Source: Liquidambar formosana
Taxonomy: Eukaryota; Streptophyta; Magnoliopsida; Saxifragales; Altingiaceae
Reading direction: 5' to 3'
Assembly: GCA_039720395.1 (NCBI GenBank)
Contig: CM077833.1
Coordinates: 17,111,133-17,175,132, forward strand
Length of the DNA: 64,000 nt
Shown: piece by piece, positions 43,977-55,214 of the stretch
Position numbering within the stretch: the first letter of the stretch is position 1
How the letters are laid out: the number at the start of each line of letters is the position of its first letter
Notes under the pieces: generated by a model
Database searches by the model: none
Seen by the model: the letters and a program-made list of their open reading frames with translations, nothing else
What the model was told of the DNA's origin: nothing
Made by a program: the position numbers and the translations under genes

Positions 43977-45269
43977 TAGGCCATCACTCAACACTCTCGT
44001 TGCAACAACATTTCCCCTGCCCCCCATGCCATTGGTTAATATACCCTTCCATAATCCCTAGGTATGGTGGGGTCATTTATTCAAGTGAAGTTGCTGATAA
44101 TTGCGCATTTGGAAAGGCCATTACTTATGGGTTCGGATCCTCTCCAGTTGCGTATTCCACCAGTTTTCTCCATTTCATGGCTGGGAAAGAGACACGCCAT
44201 CCTAAATTGATCTAGCGGCTTGAGAACTGCCACATCAGACAACATAATAATGTACGGATGTATTCCGTCTACTCGCGTTAACGTCAAGCTTTCACTGAAG
44301 GGTTGGATTTCCGACGAGCCATAATCTCCCCCTTCATCATTGAAGGTAGAAGGTGATCAACTTCGCCAAGAATTACCCCGTGCAACAGGCACGCCCATAG
44401 TAATCTCACAAAATTTTCGCTGCCTATTTTAAGCTCCTCAAAACCGACGAATCATCGGCGAAAGTGAGCATTAAGGGGTCGAGATGATGGTGCCATGAAT
44501 GGAAAGGGTGATGAAATGAGCTGTATTTTACATGCAATGAATATTTTTTGGCAATCCATCGCCGCCCTAATGGAGGAAGGAACTATCACGGTGAAAAGCC
44601 CTGACCGAATTTTGGTTTTTGAATCTGATGATTTAAAAAGTGCATGTTTGGGTTCTTTATAAAAAATGGATGCCTTTAATGGTGGCTGGGCAGGTGAGTC
44701 AAAAGGGTACAAGTTAATGAAGAGGTGGGAGAGAATGTCAGCACCGGTGCCGGCGATGAAGATATAAAGGTGATTTGTTTCTATTTAATTTCTCCGTTAG
44801 CATAGGAATTTGGGAATAAAAGGACGTCATAGTAATTCTTGGATGACGTGGGGAAATAACGATGATTGGATTTGAATGAGAGGTTGTGAGCCGTGAAATG
44901 GAGGAGATTGGAGACAAAACGACTGGAGAGGATCTCATATATAGGTGGGTGCTTAGTGTAAGTCGACTAAGAGGAGCAAGGAGCCATTTAGGTAAGACAG
45001 CCAACAAATTCCTTTGACTGGCTAATTTTGTTAGGATGGAGGCTGTTGCCACCACATAAAGTATTTTAAGTCTTTCATAGCTTATATCTTTTAAGGTTTT
45101 ATGAAAAATATAAAAGGTTTTTAAGAAAATTAGCCGTGTTGTTTACTAAAAAACATAATTCTGAATAACTTGGCACCTGCCCATGAATGCAAAAAAGGAA
45201 AAAGCACTTACCAAAAAAAAAAAAATAAAAAGAAAATAAAAAGGAATAAGAAAAAAATGCCAATAATTT
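43977..45269. other. Upstream region of the WAT1-related gene, no assigned gene
   Basis: Two overlapping minus-strand ORFs of about 86 and 105 residues (44452-44712, 44738-45055) have no family I can recognise, and no consistent splice sites. GC content is somewhat higher than in the flanks, so a relic exon is possible. Confidence 0.35.
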
Positions 45270-45890
45270 GAATAGTTGCACATGCCATCATTGGCACCTG
45301 TGTGCATCTGCACTCTTATAGTGGATTTAATCACTCTCAAACCATAGATGTAAATTAAAGCATCCTATCAAACCACGTAATTCTTCTATGTTCTTCTATG
45401 TTTTACTCTATAATGTAAGTAAAAGTACTTGTCGCCTAACAGCTAAAAAACTTCCAGAAAAAGGTACCTAAAAAAAAAGCCAAAAATTTGCATAGTTAAT
45501 ATTGCACGTGCCCACATTGGCACCTATGTGCATCTAACCCTGATATAGTGGATTCAATCACTAGTAGCCATAAATGTAAGCATCTTATCAAATCACGTAA
45601 TTGCTATATAGTCTTCTGTGTTTTACTCTTTAATGTGATGGTGATTAATTGTCACCTAACAGCTAAGAAACATCCAGTAAAAGGAAAAAAAAAGAAGCCA
45701 AAAGTTTGAGTATTAATTTGCATCATGATCATATTGGCACTTCTGTGCATTTGCCTATGATGTAATGAAGTAGATCACTCCCAGACATAAATATAAGCAT
45801 CCTACCAATCCACGTTATTCTTGTACGTTCTTGTATCCTACTCGATCTTTTCTGTGATGGTGCTTGTTGCCTAATAGCTGTGAAACATAT
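45270..45890 (+). repeat. Three diverged tandem repeats of about 220 bp
   Basis: Anchors TTGGCACCTGTGTGCATCTG (45291), TTGGCACCTATGTGCATCTA (45517) and TTGGCACTTCTGTGCATTTG (45734). Each is followed by AAGCATCYTAYCAAACCACG, a TTTTACTC segment and CCTAACAGCTAA. Confidence 0.88.
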
Positions 45891-46388
45891 AACCTCGGAT
45901 GCCCTATGGATGACCACTAGGATATATGGTTGAGTGGACATGCACTAATGAAATATATCCTCAACAAATTTGGCAATTCCATCACACATAAAAAAGTTAA
46001 ATGGAGATGAGGTTTAAGGTGGCGGACATTGTGTGCGCATTTATTTATATTAGGGTTCTTTAAAATCTTTAAGTTTATATGGGTCGAGATCTGCCACTGC
46101 CTCTATTTTTGTTTGGAAATCCATGTAGGATATGCATTTCTTTTTTTTTTTTTTAATTGCCAGATCAAGTCTAGACTCTAGAGTCTAGATTATGCTCTTC
46201 CTCTATTTTTGAGTAAAGGGCTGAAAGCCTGAAATGAAGCCTCCTATGTTGTGTTTGAAATTAGCTATCCAATAATCCCCCATGGCATACTCTTGAGGGG
46301 GTGGAGTCTGGAATTTTAAGTTGGGGCGACTGGCTTTAAAAAAAATTTACTAACACAGATTTCATCAAAGCACTTCATAATCTATTGA

Positions 46389-46626
46389 GGCCATGTTTGT
46401 TTGGTTGGAATTAATGGAATGGGTGGGAATGGAATCTGATTCCATACTCAAAATAGTTTGGAATGGAATGAGATTGAAATAAATATTACGGAATGAATAT
46501 CATTATAATTCATTACTACTTTTTGATTCCATTCCCATTTAACTACCTCATCCAAACATACTGTTTGGAATGAATTGGAATGGGATCCCATTCCATCCAT
46601 TCCATTTCCACCAAACAAACATGGCC
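46389..46626. mobile_element. Harbinger-like MITE (238 bp)
   Basis: GGCCATGTTTGTTTGG at the left and CCAAACAAACATGGCC at the right are perfect 16-bp inverted repeats. The flanks carry TGA on both sides (46386-46388 and 46627-46629), a 3-bp TSD as PIF/Harbinger makes. The interior is rich in GGAATG/CATTCC. Confidence 0.8.
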
Positions 46627-47029
46627 TGAGTGTATTCAAGAAAGAAAAAAAAAGGAAAAAAACAAAAACAAATATTTGAACCAATGTTTCCAAATACATT
46701 ACAAAATCAAGAATAAACAAAAGACCACTATTTAAATTCGTTATTTTTGTTCTATTTTTTTCTTTTCTTTGAACACTACTTGCCTCCACCCTAGGGTAAA
46801 GGAGCACCTCCCTATATTCATTCATTTTCTATCAACGTGTCATAAATATTTTAAAAAATATAATTTATAAAACATGAACAAACGTACAAATACGTGGACA
46901 TGCATTCCTGTTAACAAAAACATCTTCACAATGAAAATGTTCAGACTTATGAAACTATGTTCACAATTCTGTAAATTAAAATTTATTTAGACAAATGACA
47001 AAATATAAGTGGGAGGATGGGAGGAGAGT

Positions 47030-48120
47030 GAAGGCAAGTTTCATTTTTCTTTCAGGTTGAAAGTTATTTTGGGAAATTAAAATTTTGAGTATTGATTTAG
47101 TAAGGGCTGCAATTTTTTTCCACAATTTGTCGCCATGGGCCCCCCCTTGTCTATCAGTAGCTCCGCCCATACAACTTTGTCCACGTAAATAGAAATAGAT
47201 TAATGATCTTGATTAATACAGTTAAACCAATTTCAATGATCTTGATCAATACGTAATCGTCCTAACATTTTCTATAAAATGATATTGCCCCATCAACATT
47301 ACACCTAACCAAACTCCACGTCGCTCCACCCCACCTTGGCCTGGTTAATGAGAAAGACACTAGTGACTTTGAAAAATGGTACCCATTTTTTTGGATCTAC
47401 TTGTGGAGAAAAGCCTCTATGTGACTGTGATACCATCACGTAGTGTCATGGGCCAATGAGAATTCAACAAAGTGGAATTATTAAAGTACTTTTTGATCCC
47501 ATAATTCTATTTTGTTAAGTTCTTATTGGCTCGTGACACTACGTTGCCATGTTATAATTACATGGAAGACTCACTCCTACATTTGGCCACTTAGTCGAGG
47601 TCATATATGAGGCTGCGGTCAACACTTATGTGAGGTCTTGCCCCTTGGAACAAGTTTGATTGTCACATACTCCCAATTAATCAATGTTGAATATGATGCT
47701 TGGAAATTTGGGAAGGCTGAAAACCTATTTCTATTTATGTGGACAATGATATATATGTAAGCCAGTGTAGCCCAGTAACATACCTCCTCCTCACGTTGGA
47801 CCGAAAGACTCGTGGCTTTGAAAAATGCACGGTACCCCATTTTTCTGGTTCCACGTGTGGCCACTTAGTCGTGGTCATGGTCATGGATGAGGCTACCAGT
47901 CAACATGTCTGCGAGCTCTTTCCCCTCGGAACAAAGTTTGATTGTCACAAGCTCACAATCAAGTTGGAAGGTTATTTTGGCAAGTCAAAAATTTGAGTTT
48001 TGATTTAGTGAGGTGCGTTTGGCCCATACAACTTTGTCAAAAGTTAGAATATCTTTAGACCAATTTTTTTCCACAATTTGTCGCCATGCGCCGCACTTGT
48101 CTACCAGTTGCTCCGCCCCT
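47030..48120. repeat. Diverged local duplications
   Basis: 47040-47180 resembles 47955-48125 (TCCACAATTTGTCGCCATG, CTCCGCCC, CCATACAACTTTGTC in both). 47590-47710 resembles 47855-47960 (GGCCACTTAGTCG, GGAACAAGTTTGATTGTCAC). The order suggests a duplicated and rearranged unknown repeat. No protein is recognisable. Confidence 0.7.
47415..47567. mobile_element. Foldback MITE with arms of about 60 bp
   Basis: The left arm with CACGTAGTGTCATGGGCCAA is the inverse of the right arm TTGGCTCGTGACACTACG, and pairing extends through AACAAAGTGGAATTA and its complement. The loop is about 20 bases. TSD unclear. Confidence 0.75.
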
Positions 48121-48132
48121 GCATATGCTTAA

Positions 48133-48355
48133 TTAATTGTCATCTTGATTGACATAAAGAAACCATTAAGCCTTATTGTGAGAATTGAATTCCAAACGAC
48201 CGATTGAATAATATCTCCAATATAATGGCACATTCTAATTGTCATTTTGATTGAAATAAAGAAAACATTAAGCTTTGAATTCTGACAGCCAGTTGAATAA
48301 TCTTCAACAATGCCGTATTCTAATGGTCATTTCGATTGATAAAGAAAACATTAGT
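48133..48355 (+). repeat. Tandem repeat of 85-102 bp, about 2.3 copies
   Basis: GTCATCTTGATTGACATAAAG (48139), GTCATTTTGATTGAAATAAAG (48241) and GTCATTTCGATTGATAAAG (48327) start three copies, each with a GGCCGATTGAATAAT-like segment further on. Confidence 0.75.
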
Positions 48356-49258
48356 CAATACACAAAGAAAAGTACCCTCAAGACGAAAGTAAGAATGAAA
48401 CAAAATGGTTCCACATTATTACGTACTCTAATAGGAGATCACTAAATTAACAATAATGGGGTTCTATTCCAGCCCCCACCAGGCCGCCGGCCACCACCCT
48501 CCAAAAGAAAAAGAGATGCTGCATTTTAAAGTAGTAGACTCATTCTTCTGAGTTCTGTTCCCAAAATCAATATAAAGATTACCATTACGTGCATAAAGAA
48601 ACATATATGGTGCATTCAACACTTCCATTCCTAGCTAGTCCCTCACACAATTTGGCTGTTTGATCGGGATGAATTTGAGTTTTTTGAACATTATTAAACT
48701 AAGACAAGGTGTCTTAGGCTAGGCTACCCTCCCCCTTTTTTTTGGGCGACAAGTGCTTCCTAATTAGTTTATTTACAAAACAAAAGTACTTCTTAATCCA
48801 TTAAATATAAAAATTTATATGAGCCAACCAATAGCTGATTGACAGAATTGGAAGGTTAATTTGATTCAAGAGAGAAAATAGGAAGATAAAGGAGCTTCGT
48901 GATCAGCTGGAAGTAAAGAGTGAACTAAAAGGAGATTTAAAAATTTTAAAAAGTAAAAATGTCCATCATCTAAAATTGTTTAATTTATTTATTTAAGTTG
49001 GATATTTTTTTTTTAATTTTTAATTTTTGTGTTTTTTCTTTTCTTTAAATAAAAAATCAAGGCATATAGTTTGATTTAGGGTGATGAGATGCACCACTTC
49101 CAATTAAGTTAAAAGCTTTGGGGAGGCACTTACCTTTAGGGTTTTTAAAATATTTTGAATCCTATTGGGCCAAGTGTCAATCTTTTTTCCATAATTTTGC
49201 AGGCTCCTTAGTCCCCATGTATCTTTGCCCTTAGGAAGAGCTGAAATGCAAACCTTTA
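48356..49258. other. AT-rich spacer, nothing recognised
   Basis: No ORF, repeat end or RNA gene that I can support. Confidence 0.5.
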
Positions 49259-49268
49259 CAAAAGTGTT

Positions 49269-49403
49269 GTTTTTTTTTTTTTTTTTTTTTTTTTGTTTTT
49301 TTAGGCCTTGGGCTACACAACAGGTGAAACCCTTCTTCCTCTCCCTTTCCCGGCCACAATCTTAAAGTTTCGAGATTTGAACTTGTGACCGATATCACTA
49401 AGG
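49269..49403 (-). mobile_element. tRNA-derived SINE (Au-like)
   Basis: On the minus strand: GCCTTAGTGATATCGG (A box), CACAAGTTCAAATCTCG (B box), a GGCCGGGAAAGGGAGAGG body and an A-rich tail (T-run 49269-49302 on plus). CAAAAGTGTT (49259-49268) and CAAAAGAGTT (49404-49413) flank it, a 10-bp TSD with one mismatch. Confidence 0.72.
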
Positions 49404-49876
49404 CAAAAGAGTTAGAGTCTTTTTACATGCATATGCCTTTATGGTAATGCTATGATGGTTTTGGCAGCTAATTACTCTTGCTAAGTTTTAATTAAGTTTT
49501 GTAGAGAATAATGATACAAACCACATGACCCATATTTGCCCATTGGGCTATCAAGAGAAAATTCATCCAACAGGTAATTTAACATCTACTTTTTAGAACA
49601 TGTCACCTCCACTTTGTAAAAGGGGAGAAATGTCATTAACGAATTAGGACTGTTGCTTTTACTTATGGTATTCAGATTCTATTCGTTACTGAATTAGGAT
49701 TAGGGATCAATGTCACTACCCTTCTCCACTTTGCCAAGCTATGATGGCTTTGAGTGCCAATCCCAACTTAACTTGCTAAGTTTTTAATAGGCTTTTGTAG
49801 AGAATAGTGACACAAAGCACATAACCTATTGTATGAACCTATTGGATTCATCCAATATATAGTTGATTTGACATGA

Positions 49877-50536
49877 TGTTTACACCCTAAAAATCAGCCT
49901 AGACAGAATTATGGTTAAAATTGGCCTAGAAAGAATTAAATCATAATTCAGCCAAAGATGAGAGAAAGTGAACCTATTCTTTAAAATTGTCCAAGGAAGG
50001 CCGAGTTGAAGCGGTTTTTAATGACACGATCAAGGCAGTTACTTAAAAGATCGTGGTTGAGTTGGGAGTTATAAAATCGTAGGAATGTGGTTATATTGGA
50101 AGCTGATTCATGAAGTGGGTAATTAATGGACGAATTTCATGGGAGCAATTATGGCTTAGACATATAAAAGTGGAAAGGCAGTCATTTTAGAAAGACCTTC
50201 AACCAAATTATCAAACCAGTTCCTAGAGAACTCATTTTTTTCCTTTCTTTTTAGAACTCTAGGATTTCTAAACCCAGAAACGTGTGCTCCTTTCTGGTTA
50301 AAGGCGTGTGCACCCCATTGTTTGTCATTGTAATTTCAGAGGTTATTAATGAAAATGGCTTCCTCCGTGGTAAGCACTTGTTTTTAATTTCTGTCATTAT
50401 CTTTGTTTATTTCCTTATCTGTTACAGAAAGCCCTTAAGCCTATTTAAGGCAAGGTAGAACTTGCAATTCGTCACAACTTTGTAGCTGGCACGCTTGCGC
50501 GACCAAATCCCTAGAATTAGAATTTTGGAGGAAACA
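49877..50536 (+). repeat. 5' LTR of the third gypsy element
   Basis: 660 bp bounded by TGTTTACA and GGAAACA (inverted TGTTT/AAACA ends). TATA box CATATAAAAG at about 50161. Confidence 0.75.
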
Positions 50537-50537
50537 C

Positions 50538-50557
50538 TTTTTGGCGTGCCCGGTGAG
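50538..50557 (+). other. Primer binding site of the third gypsy element
   Basis: TTTTTGGCGTGCCCGGTGAG directly follows the LTR; TTTGGCGTGCC.. is a known PBS form of plant gypsy elements. Confidence 0.65.
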
Positions 50558-50609
50558 ACACCATTTGTGTTGTTTATCCAGTTTCTAGGACATTTTTCTT
50601 GCAGAATCA

Positions 50610-51012
50610 TGCCAGTAAAGCGTGGAGGACTTGGAAAAGAGGCTCAAGGCCAAGAATCTGGCTAAAAAGATGTTCTGGAAATACCAGGAAGTAATTCACT
50701 AGAAAATGAGAATTCTAAAGGCCAACCGTTAGTGGATCATGCAAATGTTGCTAATGAGTTCATGGTTGCTTTTAGGATGAATTTTGACACCATGATGCAT
50801 GACATCTCTCAAATGATGATGCAGCAGATATCTCTTACCATAAAACGTTTGTTGAGTCCAATCAGCAGATTAATGATAGTCTGAATAAAAATTCAGACAA
50901 GCTGCTTAGTTACATGGTGGAAAAACGCGGTCCAGCTTTTAAAAATAGCGCCCAAGAAAAATCTAATCAATACAATCGAAAGACCAAAAATCCAAACAAT
51001 TTGAAGTATGAT
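50610..51012 (+). pseudogene. gag N-terminus of the third gypsy element
   Basis: Begins MPVKRGGLGKEAQGQESG then a stop; the rest is a Met/Gln/Asn-rich region (FMVAFRMNFDTMMHDISQ). It is cut at 51012 by a minus-strand solo LTR and gag continues at 53783. Confidence 0.6.
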
Positions 51013-53782
51013 TGTGAACTACGGTTTTTGATCGGAACCCTTCTTTAAAAAGAAACATGTAGATATTTAAATAAATAAAAATATGTTTTTAAAAGGTTCA
51101 CAAAAACAAACAAACAAGGAGTCGCCACCTTGTTTTTTAAGGAAAAGAGGAAGACCATAAAAACAATTTTTAAAGGAAATCTTTGAAAACCAAACACATG
51201 ACTCCGATCAAGGAAAAACAGGTCTTAGCAAAATAAGAGAGGATTCGGAGACTTAGTTACGATGTGGGAAGGTTCTAGGAAACATCTTATAGGCACCCAC
51301 ATCGCCCTAAAATGGGTTACTGCATTTATATGGGCTATTTCAATCACTTCCTAATTAGTTACCATGCATATGTAAAGGATTATCCATAAACCATCCACAT
51401 TCATCCATAAACATCCATAAAGTATCATAAACATCTATAAAGCATCGTAAACATCTATGAACAAATAAGAGAGATATGGAAAACTGTAGAGAGAGTTAAA
51501 GAATAAAAGAATAAAAAAGAAAAAGAAAACCTAGGATACTTTGTATCCTAGGGCGGACTTGAACATCAATTGAGCGCCTACGTACCTCACATGCAAAGAT
51601 GTAAGGATCAAAGTCCACGTAGTTCGATTGAGAAGGGGTTACTCCCTTTATAATGAACTATAAACCCTAAGTTTCCATTAAAAGAAAAGAAGAGTTTAAA
51701 AAGAAAGAAGAACTTCCAAAAAAGGATTTTGAGAAAAGATAGAATTTGAGAAGAGATAGAACTCTTGTTCAATAAGAAGTTTTGGAAAAATAGGAAACTT
51801 AGGAGTTATAATTCAAAGTAAAAAGAATAACCCTAGGGGGGGAAAGAGAACAATTCATAATAGAACTCACCATGAACCAACTTACCATATGCCAAACAAT
51901 CCCAAAACATTGGGAAATCGCCAATTAATCACCCCATGTATGCTATAAGGCAATTATCAAGCTCAAACCAACCATATTCATGCTCAAATCAACATTAGAA
52001 AGACTAATTCAATTCTAAACAGAATACTAAACATTAATGACCTAATACTCATGCAAATAACAAAAATCAAAAGAGAAAGAAAACCCTAATACGCTCCTAT
52101 ATACTCTAAACACCCTAACATGCATGAAACTATAAAAAACATGCCAAATATGAATTATCATGATGAAAATATCATATAACAATCCAAAACATGAAAATAA
52201 AATCTAACATGATGCATTAGATAAGTATTTTATGTAAGAATGTGAAATAATCATCTTTACGGCGAGCCTTCTTAAGTAAAACCATCTTGAGATAATTTTA
52301 TGTAGAAATCACTCCGCATGAATGATTTCTTCACATATCCTATATACATAAAATATATGCCTAAGAATGTAAAGAAACTCATGGAGCACCTAAACACATT
52401 CTAGAAAGCACCTATGCATAACCTCACCCTCTAAGGACGATAATTATCCTCGAAAAGAATAATTATCCATACACCTATGAAGATGAAACTTACACAGCAA
52501 GTGTCCTATACAAAAGATGCTTAAAATCATGTATATAATTGAACCATGAAGAGAAAACGGCCTAAACACATCAACTAATTTTCTGGGTAAACATATCCCT
52601 ATTCTAAAGAGAGAAACTATCCTACCAGCAAACAATTCACAATCCTACTCCACTGGCATGCTTCTCACATCATATGAATTATATATACTCTAAAATATAG
52701 AGCATACATGATTCCTAATTCAATACTAAGCCATAACTATGCAGAGAATAGAATAGAAGAAGAAAGAATTGTATCAGGATGTAAGGAAACTTACAACAAA
52801 GCAAGGTCTTCGCTACGTTCTCCCTTCTTTTTGGACTTGATTGCCTTCTAGTTCCTCTATAAAATTGCAGTAGAATGCCCTCTCCAAGTGATATGGGTGT
52901 GTGCAAATTCATTCTCCCTAGCTCTCTTATGAGTATGATGTGTCAAAAGGTTAAAAGTCCAACCCCTAATATTGATGAATGAGCTTTTATTTATAGCCAA
53001 CCAACCATGTGAATCAATGGTTGAGATTAATTCACCACAAAACCAATCTAAGGTTATTATTAAATCCCGTAGATGTTGGACAACTCAAAACCACATCCCA
53101 ATAGGTTTAAAACACTTTTGGAAAGAAGAAATTCGGAGTAAAAGAGTCCAAATCCGTCAAAACTACAAAATAGGACATAAAAACACGGAGTCCTCAGGTG
53201 ACCAGTTGGGTGAACCGGTTAGACCAGTTGGGCCAACTAGTCACCTGAGAATAAACTCAAGTTTCCATGTTTTTGAGGATTTCTAGCTCATTTCGGACTC
53301 CTAACTTCAAATGGACATATATTCTTCAAATTAACTCCAATTTGAGTGATTCAAAAGCCAAAATTTTAAGGATTCAATGTAGAATAAGTCTAGGACATTC
53401 TTGGACAAAAAAAATCCTTGACCACAGTCAAGTGGCTTGGTTTTCATAAGGTGCTTAACCGAAAAAGGGTCAATTAGCCATAGGGTACTATGGTGAATTA
53501 ATTCAAAACCTATTCAACAATTAAATTAGCACTTCAATTAGACTCATTTCATCATTTTAACTATCCAAACCTATTTGGAATTAAACCAAATTTGACACAC
53601 ATATCCTAGATGATCCTAGAAACTAAATGCAAGTGATGAGACTCAACAATGAGACAAAAATATGCATGCAATGATGAACCATTCTCATAAGCTTAATAGG
53701 GCAAAAGTATCCTTTAAGACTTAGAAACTTCTAAATGCTTCAAGAACTCATGAACTCCTAGGGATGAAATGGAGTGTCTACA
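51013..53782 (-). mobile_element. Solo LTR, subfamily A (2770 bp)
   Basis: Reverse-complement relative of 13458-16605 along its whole length: on the minus strand it runs from TGTAGACACTCCATTTC to CGTAGTTCACA. The TATA box is at about 52990 and the palindromic module at 53193-53249. The five bases outside are ATGAT and ATGGG, matching in three, so the TSD is weak or mutated. It interrupts gag of the third gypsy element. Confidence 0.88.
53193..53249. repeat. Palindromic module in the minus-strand solo LTR A
   Basis: CTCAGGTGACC...GTCACCTGAG borders with degenerate CCAGTTGGG/AACCGGTT repeats inside, at the same distance from the TATA box as in the plus-strand copy. Confidence 0.8.
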
Positions 53783-55214
53783 ATGGGGATATACACATTT
53801 TGTCAAGGCAAGATCCACTGGGTTCGAACCCATCAATACTTCGGCCTGAAGGGGCAAATTCTCACTTCAATCCATTTGGGAAGGCAATTCGGTTATACTA
53901 GACTGAATGTTGGAATAAGTGGAACAAAGGATAATGTGTTTTATGCTACGCCCAGGGGGAAAATTTATAATCAGATGCTGAATGATTCATTCGATCCAAA
54001 CCGAAATAGCCAATTTATGTTTGGGAACCTAAATGAGATACCAATTAGAACTAGTCGATCAGCGGCTGGAAATTATGGGGGTTCAAATGAAATCCCATAT
54101 AATTATGTTGGTCAGGAGGATCCTATATAGACCTTCCAAACCAATTTGAGGGATAATCCAAACAATTTCAGAGAAGAGATTGCTAATATCATTAGGGAGC
54201 AAATAGGGGTAGGTCGACCTCCAATTAGAACAGCTTATAGTCGTCCTTACCCTGATTATATTAACCAGCTTCACAAATTCCCTAGAGACTTTAGGTTCCC
54301 TGATTTTACTTTATTTTCAGGAGAAGATAGGTAGTCCACTTTTGAACATATTGGTCGATTTACTTGCCTATGTGATGAAGTAGGTAGTAGTGGCTTTTTA
54401 AAGCTAAGGTTGTTTCTGAGTTCTTTAATTGGTTAGGCTTTTAATTGGTATATCAATTTGCCATCAGGTTCGATTACAACATGACAAGAAATGGAATCCC
54501 TTTTCCATACTTACTTTTGTAGGGCTAAGACTAAAATAACGGTTACTGATCTTGCCTAAATGTGTCAAGAGCCTGGCGAGAAGGTTGACACTTTCATCCA
54601 AAGATTTCGTAATGCCCAATATAGGTGTAGGTTGAATTTGGCACAGTCTGATTGTGTCAAGATGGTAATCAGTAGCCTCAACCTAGAAAATAGGAAAAGA
54701 TTTATTGGTCAGGATTTTTTCGACCTAGGTCATCTTATGACTGTTGTGTCAAAGCATGAAAGAATTCTCGAAGAAGAGAATCAAAGAAAGGTTTCTTCAA
54801 GGGGTACTTATTATAGGAACCCCAATAGGGAAGTGGCTCAAATTGAAGTCGTTGAAGAAATGAGGAAACCTAAGAAGAAATTGCATTGGTCGAATTAAAT
54901 ATTAATTGACCTTATATATGCAGGGCTTTAGTAAAATCCAAGGTCTAAAAGTTGAAACAAAATTTCCAGAGGAGGCTAAATAATAGTAGACAAATTGGAA
55001 ATAATTATAGGGAAAAGAAGTATGATTTCAACCTCTTTAAAACTGAGCAAGTATTTGACCTATTGTTAAAAGATGGGCAGATTAAATTACCAGATGGACA
55101 TGAAATTCCATCCATAGAGGAAATGAAAGATAAAAAATATTGCAAATGGCATGATTGTTGAACATATCTAACAAATAGTTGTATTGTGTTAAGAGATGCC
55201 ATTCAAAGGTAAAT
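53783..55214 (+). pseudogene. gag core of the third gypsy element
   Basis: Includes RFPDFTLFSGEDR, FNWYINLPSGSITT, MCQEPGEKVDTFIQRFRNAQ, RFIGQDFFDLGHLMTVVSKH and the later FNLFKTEQVFDLLLKDGQ with KYCKWHDC and RDAIQR, the retrotransposon gag domain and its zinc-knuckle region. Stops occur at about 54332, 54436, 54482 and 54558. At 55214 a solo LTR intervenes. Confidence 0.8.

Noticed and set aside
44452..45055. Two minus-strand ORFs upstream of the WAT1-related gene
   Set aside because: No recognisable family, no consistent frame or splice structure; left unassigned.
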